A DNA stretch of 64,000 nt. Origin: Woeseiaceae bacterium (GTDB taxonomy: Bacteria > Pseudomonadota > Gammaproteobacteria > Steroidobacterales > Woeseiaceae). The DNA lies in assembly GCA_030065915.1 (NCBI GenBank), contig JASJCQ010000002.1:167196-231195 (forward strand), in the 5' to 3' direction. How positions within the stretch are numbered: position 1 is the stretch's first letter; each line of letters opens with the position of its first letter. The notes under the pieces are model-generated. The model was not told where the DNA came from and made no database searches. It was given only the letters and a program-made list of their open reading frames with translations. Both the position numbers and the translations under genes were made by a program. Below are positions 35,980 through 44,564 of this stretch, one piece after another.

Positions 35980-37749
35980 ATGCCAATCCAGCAACTCCCT
36001 GACCACCTGATCAACCAGATAGCCGCCGGCGAAGTCGTCGAGCGGCCGGCGTCCGTGCTGAAAGAGCTGGTCGAAAACAGCCTGGATGCGGGGGCGAAAA
36101 AGATCAGCGTGGACGTGATCAACGGCGGAGAGAAGCTGATTCGCGTTCGCGACGATGGCTGCGGCATCGCTCGCGGTGAACTGGCACTCGCGCTGTCGCG
36201 TCACGCGACCAGCAAGATCACGAGCCTGGAGGACCTCGAATCGGTCGTCTCGCTCGGGTTCAGGGGCGAAGCGCTGCCGAGCGTGGCATCAGTCTCACGC
36301 ATGTCGATGACCTCGCGAACGGCAGACGCCGATACCGGCTGGCGGGTAGACGCCGATGGCGGTGCGCTGTCCGCGCCGGCCCCGGCTGCACACCCGGTGG
36401 GGACGACCGTCGAGGTTCACGAGCTGTTTTACAACACACCGGCACGTCGACGGTTCCTGCGTACGGAGCGCACCGAGTTTGGTCACATTGAGAAGTGGCT
36501 GCGGCGGCTGGCGTTAGCCCGGCCCGACGTCGGCTTCACGCTGACACACAACCGGCGCGTAGTGCTGCAACTGGATCCGGCAGATTCCGAAGACGCCAGG
36601 CTCGCGCGCGTGGCGAGGATCTGTGGAGACACCTTCGCCGGGCAAAGCGTGCTCATCGAACGCCAGGTGGACGACACGGCGATATCTGGCTGGGTCGGGT
36701 TGCCCACTTTCAATCGCAGCCAGCCGGACCTCCAGTACTGGTTCGTAAACGGACGCAGCGTGACCGACAAGACGCTGGCGCATGCCGCCCGTCACGCGTA
36801 TCGGGACGTGTTGTTCCACGGACGATACCCGGCCTACGTGCTGAGCCTGAGTATCAACCCGGCGACCGTCGACGCCAACGCGCACCCCGCCAAGCTCGAG
36901 GTTCGCTTCCGGGACAGTCGGCGCGTTCACGGCTTCGTCTCGCAGAGCCTCGAGACGGTGCTGAGGGACACGCGACCCGGCGGGCACGCGCAGTCACCGA
37001 CCCTGCATGCTGTCGGCTATTCCGACCCGCAGCCGACCGCGTACCTGCAATCCCGGATGCCGCTGCCATCGCGGGACGACCGCTCGGCCATCAGGGACAC
37101 GCTTGCCGTCTATCAGCACGCCACGGCCGTCAGCGCCCCCGTTCAGCCGGCCGACGATGCGGAAATACCGCCGATGGGCTATGCACTGGCGCAACTGGCG
37201 GGCGTTTACATCCTTGCGGAGAACGCGGACGGGCTGATCATCGTCGACATGCATGCAGCGCATGAGCGTATTGTCTACGAGAAGCTCAAGAAGAACTTCG
37301 ACGAGGGCACGATGGTGCGACAGCCACTGCTTGTGCCTGCGCCGGTGCGGGTCTCGGAAAACGAGGCCGACCTCGTGGAACGGCTGAGCGACACGCTGGA
37401 GTCGATCGGTTTGCGCGTCGACAGGGCGGGCCCAACGCAGCTGATGATCCGAGAGGTTCCCGCACTACTGAAGGACAGCGATGCGGAGACACTGCTGCGC
37501 GACGTACTCTCCGACCTCGGAGAAGCCGGCCAGAGTAGCCGGGTCGAGAACGCGGTGCACGACTACCTCGCGACGATGGCCTGCCACACGTCGGTACGCG
37601 CGAATCGAATCCTGAGTATCAACGAAATGAACGCGCTGCTGCGTGAGATGGAACAGACCGAGCGTGCCGACCAGTGCAACCACGGTCGTCCGACGTGGAC
37701 CGCGCTGTCAATGCCGGAGCTCGACCGCCTGTTCCTGCGAGGGCGCTAA
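35980..37749 (+). CDS. mutL: DNA mismatch repair protein MutL (endonuclease-type)
   Basis: 589 residues. The N-terminal GHKL ATPase has IAAGEVVERPASVLKELVEN, SLDAGA, RDDGCGI and GFRGEALPS. A linker spans about 330-400. The C-terminal domain contains DMHAAHERIVYE (from residue 423), which fits the D-x-H-A-x2-E-x4-E nuclease motif, plus ACHTSVRA and CNHGRPTW, the other zinc/nuclease motifs. This suggests MutL nicks DNA itself and that MutH is absent, unlike E. coli. Followed by miaA with no spacer. Confidence 0.95.
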   Translation: MPIQQLPDHLINQIAAGEVVERPASVLKELVENSLDAGAKKISVDVINGGEKLIRVRDDGCGIARGELALALSRHATSKITSLEDLESVVSLGFRGEALPSVASVSRMSMTSRTADADTGWRVDADGGALSAPAPAAHPVGTTVEVHELFYNTPARRRFLRTERTEFGHIEKWLRRLALARPDVGFTLTHNRRVVLQLDPADSEDARLARVARICGDTFAGQSVLIERQVDDTAISGWVGLPTFNRSQPDLQYWFVNGRSVTDKTLAHAARHAYRDVLFHGRYPAYVLSLSINPATVDANAHPAKLEVRFRDSRRVHGFVSQSLETVLRDTRPGGHAQSPTLHAVGYSDPQPTAYLQSRMPLPSRDDRSAIRDTLAVYQHATAVSAPVQPADDAEIPPMGYALAQLAGVYILAENADGLIIVDMHAAHERIVYEKLKKNFDEGTMVRQPLLVPAPVRVSENEADLVERLSDTLESIGLRVDRAGPTQLMIREVPALLKDSDAETLLRDVLSDLGEAGQSSRVENAVHDYLATMACHTSVRANRILSINEMNALLREMEQTERADQCNHGRPTWTALSMPELDRLFLRGR

Positions 37750-38679
37750 GTGAAACCACTGGCCGTTTGCCTGATGGGACCAACCGCATCAGGCAAGACT
37801 GACGTCGCCGTCGCGCTGGCCCAACGCCTGCCCATCGAGCTGATCAGTGTCGATTCGGCGCTGGTCTATCGCGGCATGGACGTCGGAACGGCGAAGCCGG
37901 ATCCGGAGACGCTCGAAAAGGCGCCGCACCGGCTGATCGATATCCGTGATCCTGAAGATTCGTTCTCCGTGGGCGACTTTGTCCGGCACGCCCGGCAAGC
38001 GATCAAGGAGATTCGGGACGGCGACAAGCTGCCTTTATTGGTGGGCGGCACGATGATGTATTTCCGCGCATTGACCGCGGGACTCGCCGACCTGCCCGAG
38101 GCAGACGAGGCGATCCGTGCCGAGCTGGACGAAGAGGCCGGAAGGCTCGGCTGGCCGGTTCTGCACGAGCGCCTGGCCGTCCACGACCCCGAATCCGCCG
38201 CCCGTATCAATCCGAATGACAGCCAGAGAATCCAGCGTGCGCTGGAGGTCTTCCTGGTCAGCGGCCGGTCGCTCAGCGACTGGCAGGCTCAGCCCGCTGG
38301 TACAGGGATGGATATCGACTTCCTGAAACTGGGCCTGGTCGTGGAGCCACGCGAACTGCTACACGAGCGCATCGAAGAACGTCTAAAAATCATGTTAAAC
38401 AATAATTTAGAAGCAGAAGTTAGAATGCTTATGAAGCGCGAGGGGCTGACTCGCGAGCACTCTTCGATGCGATCCGTCGGCTATCGACAGTTCTGGGAGT
38501 ACCTCGCCGGTGAAACGAGTCGCGACCGGGCCGCGGAAAAGACGCTGTATGCCACGCGGCAGCTGGCCAAAAGGCAGATTACCTGGATGCGGTCGGAAAA
38601 GGACTTATCCGTCTTCGATGCCCTTGATTCCGGCACAATCGACACTATTGACGCATTGTTGGCGGAAAAACTGCCATGA
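37750..38679 (+). CDS. miaA: tRNA dimethylallyltransferase
   Basis: 309-residue enzyme adding the isopentenyl group to A37 of tRNAs reading UNN codons. P-loop is LMGPTASGKTDVAVALAQRL; then ISVDSALVYRGMDVGTAKPD, PLLVGGTMMYFRALTAGLAD and the SMRSVGYRQFWEYLAGE and TRQLAKRQITWMRSEKDL segments. Start is GTG abutting the mutL TAA. The piece 38383-38430 is unusually AT-rich for this window (KIMLNNNLEAEVRMLMKREG), although the protein motif is normal there. Confidence 0.96.
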   Translation: MKPLAVCLMGPTASGKTDVAVALAQRLPIELISVDSALVYRGMDVGTAKPDPETLEKAPHRLIDIRDPEDSFSVGDFVRHARQAIKEIRDGDKLPLLVGGTMMYFRALTAGLADLPEADEAIRAELDEEAGRLGWPVLHERLAVHDPESAARINPNDSQRIQRALEVFLVSGRSLSDWQAQPAGTGMDIDFLKLGLVVEPRELLHERIEERLKIMLNNNLEAEVRMLMKREGLTREHSSMRSVGYRQFWEYLAGETSRDRAAEKTLYATRQLAKRQITWMRSEKDLSVFDALDSGTIDTIDALLAEKLP

Positions 38680-38701
38680 TTGTCGCTGGCCTGCATATGG
38701 G

Positions 38702-38714
38702 CCTGTGATACTAT
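38702..38714 (+). promoter_or_regulatory. Possible extended -10 promoter for hfq
   Basis: CTGTGATACTAT contains an extended -10 element (TG-T-GATACT, 38705-38713) followed by a T run. No good -35 is at the right distance. It lies about 95 bases before the hfq ATG, leaving room for a leader. E. coli also drives hfq from promoters near miaA. Confidence 0.3.
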
Positions 38715-38808
38715 TTTTTTCGCTTAGGCTGAACTTCGCGTACGGGCATCCGGCGCCACCGGATAGCGGGTTCAAATCAAAAAGAAAAAGAACAAAGGAG
38801 ACCCCACT

Positions 38809-39054
38809 ATGGCTAAAGGGCAAAGCTTGCAGGACCCCTTCCTCAACATATTGCGCAAGGAGAAGGTTCCTGTATCGATCTACCTGGTCAACGGCATCAA
38901 GCTGCAGGGACAGGTGGACTCATTCGACCAGTTTGTTGTGCTCTTGAAGAACAGCGTTAACCAGATGGTGTACAAGCATGCAATCTCGACGGTGGTTCCG
39001 TCCCGAAATGTTCGTCTGCCACTCCCCGATGACGACGGGGCCAGTGACGACTAG
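38809..39054 (+). CDS. hfq: RNA chaperone Hfq
   Basis: 81-residue Sm-like hexamer subunit that pairs small RNAs with mRNAs. Sm1 is [20 protein letters not shown] and Sm2 contains [11 protein letters not shown]-terminal [20 protein letters not shown] is nearly identical to gammaproteobacterial Hfq. The tail is short and acidic (DDDGASDD) rather than the long flexible E. coli tail. A strong ribosome binding site, AAAGGAG, lies eight bases before the ATG. Confidence 0.97.
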   Translation: MAKGQSLQDPFLNILRKEKVPVSIYLVNGIKLQGQVDSFDQFVVLLKNSVNQMVYKHAISTVVPSRNVRLPLPDDDGASDD

Positions 39055-39083
39055 CCTGAACGAGCCGTTCAAGGAGGTCGTTA

Positions 39084-40403
39084 TTGTTTGAGCGACCGCA
39101 AAGCGGCGAACGGGCAGTCCTCGTTCACGCTGGTCCGGACGGCGCACCCGATGATTTGGAACAGCAAGAGTTCGCCGAACTGGCGCGCTCTGCAGGTGCT
39201 GTGCTCGTGGGCGAAATTGTCAGCGCCCGCAAGCGGCCCGATCCACGTTACTTCATCGGCAAGGGCAAGCTGGACGAGCTGAAGGCGCTGATCCATGCCG
39301 AACACGCAGAACTCGTCATCTCCTCGACACCGCTCAACCCCAGCCAGGAACGAAACCTGGAGAAGGAGTTGAAGTGCCGGGTGCTTGATCGCGCGGGGCT
39401 GATACTGGATATCTTCGCGCAGCGTGCCAGGAGCTTCGAGGGCAAGCTACAGGTCGAGCTCGCTCAGCTCAGGCACCTGTCGACGCGCCTGGTGCGCGGC
39501 TGGACCCACCTCGAGCGGCAGAAGGGCGGTATCGGACTGCGTGGCCCTGGCGAAACGCAGCTGGAGACTGACCGTCGGCTGCTCGGTGCGCGTATCAAGC
39601 AACTGAAGTCTCGACTCGAGCATGTCGACACCCGGCGCACAATGAATCGACAGAATCGCGTTCGCGCCGAGATTCCGACGGTGGCGCTGGTGGGCTACAC
39701 GAATGCCGGCAAGTCGACGTTGTTCAATAAACTGACCGACGCCGGCGTCTACGTGCAGGACCAACTGTTCGCCACGCTGGATCCGACCGTCAGGCGGGTG
39801 GAGTTGCCCGGCGGTCAGGCCATCGTCCTGGCGGACACCGTGGGCTTTATTCGCGATCTGCCACACGAACTCGTCGCCGCGTTCCGATCGACGCTGCAGG
39901 AAGCACGTGAGGCTGACTTGATCCTGCATGTCATCGACGCAAGCGATCCCAACCGCTGGCAGCGGGTCAGGCAAGTTAATTCGGTGTTGAAGCAGCTGGA
40001 CGCTGAACGCGTGCCGCAGATTCGTGTCTATAACAAGATAGACATGTTGGAACTCACGCCGCGCGTTAACAACAGGCAGACTGGCGAGGGTAGAGCGGTC
40101 TGGCTGTCGGCACAGACGGGTGAAGGCGTCGATTTATTGCTCGAAACCATCGGCGAACGGCTAAAACCGGCGACAATCACTGGTATCATTCGGCTGGCTC
40201 CGGATCAGGGAAGAATCCGAGCCAAGCTGTACGAGCTCGGGGCGATCGTCAACGAATCCACGTCAGACGATGGGCGCTGGGTTCTGGAGTTGAAATTGGC
40301 GGAAAGGGACTTACGTCGCCTCTTCAAGCGAGAAGACCTCGAAGAACACTTATTGGAACCATTGCCGGTCGACGAGGCGGCAGTGGCGGCAAACTCTGAC
40401 TGA
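39084..40403 (+). CDS. hflX: Ribosome-associated GTPase HflX
   Basis: 439-residue GTPase that splits stalled ribosomes. The N-terminal HflX domain contains ELARSAGAVLVGEIVSARKR and FIGKGKLDELKALI; RQKGGIGLRGPGETQLETDR is the family hallmark; G1 is GYTNAGKSTLFNKLTDAG and G3 DTVGFIRDLPHELVAAFRST, with G4 NKIDML. Start is TTG at 39084 behind AAGGAGGT, which decides the start. It follows hfq, as in E. coli. Confidence 0.96.
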   Translation: MFERPQSGERAVLVHAGPDGAPDDLEQQEFAELARSAGAVLVGEIVSARKRPDPRYFIGKGKLDELKALIHAEHAELVISSTPLNPSQERNLEKELKCRVLDRAGLILDIFAQRARSFEGKLQVELAQLRHLSTRLVRGWTHLERQKGGIGLRGPGETQLETDRRLLGARIKQLKSRLEHVDTRRTMNRQNRVRAEIPTVALVGYTNAGKSTLFNKLTDAGVYVQDQLFATLDPTVRRVELPGGQAIVLADTVGFIRDLPHELVAAFRSTLQEAREADLILHVIDASDPNRWQRVRQVNSVLKQLDAERVPQIRVYNKIDMLELTPRVNNRQTGEGRAVWLSAQTGEGVDLLLETIGERLKPATITGIIRLAPDQGRIRAKLYELGAIVNESTSDDGRWVLELKLAERDLRRLFKREDLEEHLLEPLPVDEAAVAANSD

Positions 40404-40411
40404 GTAGAAAA

Positions 40412-41524
40412 ATGGCCTGGAACGAACCTGGAAACGGAAAGGATCCGTGGAATCGCGACGGAGGCCAGCCTAACGATCTCGACAAGATCGTGCAGGACTG
40501 GCAGCGTCGATTCGGTGGCTTGTTCGGCGGCGGCAAGTCGCAGAACAACGCCGGAGGCGGAATCATCCTGATTGTCTTGCTGCTGGTCGCGTGGGCGTTC
40601 ACCGGATTCTATCGCGTCGACGAGGCCGAGCGCGGCGTTGTACAGCGATTCGGTGCGTACACGAAGACCACGATGCCCGGCCTGCACTGGCACCTCCCGT
40701 TCCCGATTGAGGTTGTCGACATCGTTAACGCCAACGCCGTACAGAATTACCAGTTCAAGACCGACATGCTTACCGCTGACCAGCAGTACGTCTCGATCCA
40801 GATGGTTGTCCAGTACCGCCGTGCCGATGTCTTTGACTTCAGCTTCAAAGTCCTCGACCCGGATGCCACGCTGCGCGACGTGACCGAGAGTGCACTTCGC
40901 GAAGTGGTCGGCACGAGCACGCTCGAGTCGCTCGTAACCGGAGAGCGTGACCAGATTGCTGCACGAACGCGTGACACGTTGCAGGCGACGCTGGACCAGT
41001 ATGAGACTGGTATATCGCTGACGTCGATCTCGATCATCAACCTCGACTACCCGGAACCGGTGCAGGCGGCGGTCAACGACACGCAGAAAGCGAGTAACGA
41101 CAGCGACCGCTTCAAGTTGGAAGCCGAGCGTTACGCGAATAACATCATTCCGAGGGCCCGCGGTGAAGCGGCACGCATCATCGAGGACGCACGCGCCTAC
41201 GAGGATCGCGTGACGCGCGACGCAGAGGGCCAGGCCTCTCGCTTTACTGCGCTGCTCGAAGAATACGAGAAGGCGCCGAGGGTCACGCGCGATCGCCTCT
41301 ACATCGAAGCAATCGAAGACGTGTATCGGCGTTCGAACAAAGTCATTCTCGACTCGGATGGCAGCGGCAACCTGATGTACCTGCCGATCGACAAGATTCT
41401 CGAACAACAGGGGCGACGCTCACCGGGCACCGAACTCACCGGATCGCTGGAACCCTCGACGACGTTCGAAGAAAACACCAGAACTGATTCACGAGACACG
41501 TCTCGCGAACGGAGGACACGCTAA
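40412..41524 (+). CDS. hflK: FtsH modulator HflK
   Basis: 370-residue SPFH/prohibitin-domain membrane protein that, with HflC, forms a large cage around the protease FtsH. Short glycine-rich N-terminus (MAWNEPGNGKDPWNR) as in E. coli, one membrane segment (about 48-66), then SPFH with FYRVDEAERGVVQRFGAYTK and a long helical part ending YANNIIPRARGEAARIIEDA. The stop overlaps the first base of the hflC ATG (TAATG). Confidence 0.95.
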   Translation: MAWNEPGNGKDPWNRDGGQPNDLDKIVQDWQRRFGGLFGGGKSQNNAGGGIILIVLLLVAWAFTGFYRVDEAERGVVQRFGAYTKTTMPGLHWHLPFPIEVVDIVNANAVQNYQFKTDMLTADQQYVSIQMVVQYRRADVFDFSFKVLDPDATLRDVTESALREVVGTSTLESLVTGERDQIAARTRDTLQATLDQYETGISLTSISIINLDYPEPVQAAVNDTQKASNDSDRFKLEAERYANNIIPRARGEAARIIEDARAYEDRVTRDAEGQASRFTALLEEYEKAPRVTRDRLYIEAIEDVYRRSNKVILDSDGSGNLMYLPIDKILEQQGRRSPGTELTGSLEPSTTFEENTRTDSRDTSRERRTR

Positions 41525-42393
41525 TGAGCAGTGGAGCATTCAGGATATTGGTCATCGGCGGTATCGTTATCGTCCTGGCCGGGTTAACGCTGTTCACGGT
41601 CAATGAGCGCGACCAGGCCATCAAGATTCGACTGGGTGAGGTCGTGGAGTCCTACGAGGAACCCGGCCTGAAGTGGAAAATCCCGCTGATCGACACGGTA
41701 CGGAAGTTCCCCAAGCAGATCCTGACGATCTCCGATCGACCGGAACGCGTTTTCACGGCGGAGAAGCGTGCTCTGCGCGTCGATTTCTTCGTCAAGTACA
41801 GAATCGTCAACGCACTGCGTTTCTACACGTCGACGGGCGGCAGCCGCATCGCGGCCGACCAGCGCCTGTCGGAGATCATCAAGAACGCGGTCGTCACCGA
41901 GTTCGGTAAGCGCACGGTCGCCGAGGCGATCTCGGTTGAGCGCGCCGACCTGATGCGAGACATGCTCGTGACGGCGGCGGCGACGGCGCAGGATCTGGGC
42001 GTCGAACTCGTCGACTTCCGAGTGAAGCAGGTTGAGTTGATGGACAACGTGAAGAACGCTGTGTACGCGCAGATGTCGGCTGAGCGTGCCCGTATCGCCG
42101 AGGAACTTCGTTCCGAGGGTGAAGCAGCCGCCGAGAAGATTCGAGCCGAGGCCGACCGTGAAAAGACCATCATCCTTGCCGACGCCCGCCGGGAGTCCGA
42201 GATGATTCGTGGCCGCGGTGACGCCCGATCGGCCGAGATCTACGCGAACGCCTACAATCAGAATCCCGAGTTCTACGCGTTCTACCGCAGCATCGAGGCC
42301 TATAAGAGTTCGATGGGTAACGCCGGCGACATTCTCGTCATGGGCCCCGACAACGAGTTCTTCCGCTACCTGAACCGCTCGCGGACTGACTAG
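41524..42393 (+). CDS. hflC: FtsH modulator HflC
   Basis: 289-residue partner of HflK. N-terminal membrane segment about 5-25, then FTVNERDQAIKIRLGEVVES, DKRVLTIDWF-like region reading RPERVFTAEKRALRVDFFVK, and the helical RIAEELRSEGEAAAEKIRAE, DREKTIILADARRESEMIRG stretch typical of HflC. Ends with NEFFRYLNRS. Its ATG overlaps the hflK stop. Confidence 0.95.
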   Translation: MSSGAFRILVIGGIVIVLAGLTLFTVNERDQAIKIRLGEVVESYEEPGLKWKIPLIDTVRKFPKQILTISDRPERVFTAEKRALRVDFFVKYRIVNALRFYTSTGGSRIAADQRLSEIIKNAVVTEFGKRTVAEAISVERADLMRDMLVTAAATAQDLGVELVDFRVKQVELMDNVKNAVYAQMSAERARIAEELRSEGEAAAEKIRAEADREKTIILADARRESEMIRGRGDARSAEIYANAYNQNPEFYAFYRSIEAYKSSMGNAGDILVMGPDNEFFRYLNRSRTD

Positions 42394-42423
42394 CGGTATG
42401 CCGCGGCCGCGGGATCAGTCTCG

Positions 42424-43936
<1,513 letters not shown>

Positions 43937-43948
43937 CCGCGAGGCAGG

Positions 43949-44032
43949 AAGCAGACGATCATCAAAAGGCGTCCCTTCGACTAACGATAGGGTCCGGGAG
44001 CGCAGAAGATCACCAAGCGACCGCCGCCCGAC
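43949..44032 (+). repeat. Degenerate tandem copies of the purA 3' end
   Basis: 43949-43985 matches 43901-43937 (last 11 sense codons, stop and one base) at 28 of 37 positions without gaps and encodes KQTIIKRRPFD-stop versus [15 protein letters not shown]. 43991-44032 encodes GPGAQKITKRPPPD, resembling [15 protein letters not shown] with one codon lost. All remain in the purA frame. A weak fourth echo (KGRQQTGF) starts at 44038. Copies probably arose by tandem duplication; they are not translated unless the stop is read through. Confidence 0.7.
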
Positions 44033-44099
44033 AATCGGAAGGGCAGGCAGCAGACGGGTTTCAGGTCACCTTTGGCGGAAGCGCGCATCCGCGTTGCGC

Positions 44100-44564
44100 C
44101 TACTGCGGCGCGGGATTCATCGGTGTGAAGGGACCGGTGTTTTGCGCCGACTCGACGGGCATTCTCAGCGGCACGCCGGACTCATCGACGATCAATCCGT
44201 ATCGCCGTTCGATGGACGTTAACTCGTCGTAGCGATCCCACGTGTCCAGCTCTCTGCGCCGCTCCATTCGGCGTTCCCGTTTCGCCTCACGTTGTTCAGG
44301 TGTCAGCGAATTGTAGTACGCCATCCGTTGACGCTCTTTCTTGCTTTCGCTGAGATCAGCCAGTGCCTCCGGCCCACCGACGGCAAGATGAAACAGGCTT
44401 TCTGCCAGTGTGCCGCCCAGTTCGCGGCTTGCGTCCCTGACCTGGTATCCCGCGCAGCCGCTGAGCATCAGCAGCGCGGCGGCGAAACCGGCAATGGGCG
44501 CCGCGTTCAGGCCGATCGCCTGCGACGCAGCAGCCAGCAGCCACCGAGTAGTATCAGCAACCAC
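44100..44564 (-). CDS. Predicted lipoprotein of unknown function
   Basis: 154 residues from a GTG at 44564, the only standard start that leaves a signal sequence before the lipobox LMLSGC (Cys37). The mature part has GYQVRDASRELGGTLAESLF, a charged stretch SKKERQRMAYYNSLTPEQRE, then RRMERRRELDTWDRYDEL, and a C-terminus VDESGVPLRMPVESAQNTGP. Family not recognised. The first 58 bases overlap the end of the large upstream gene in another frame, so its leader is encoded twice-used DNA. The start is uncertain. Confidence 0.6.
   Translation of the reverse strand: MVADTTRWLLAAASQAIGLNAAPIAGFAAALLMLSGCAGYQVRDASRELGGTLAESLFHLAVGGPEALADLSESKKERQRMAYYNSLTPEQREAKRERRMERRRELDTWDRYDELTSIERRYGLIVDESGVPLRMPVESAQNTGPFTPMNPAPQ

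Noticed and set aside
38383..38430. AT-rich patch in miaA as a sign of an insertion or recombination
   Set aside because: The encoded residues fit the MiaA family at that position without a gap, so it is only local codon choice.
44507..44564. Frameshift joining the GlyGly-CTERM protein to the following lipoprotein
   Set aside because: The large protein ends in a complete sorting tail and the lipoprotein has its own lipobox, so two separate genes explain the data better.
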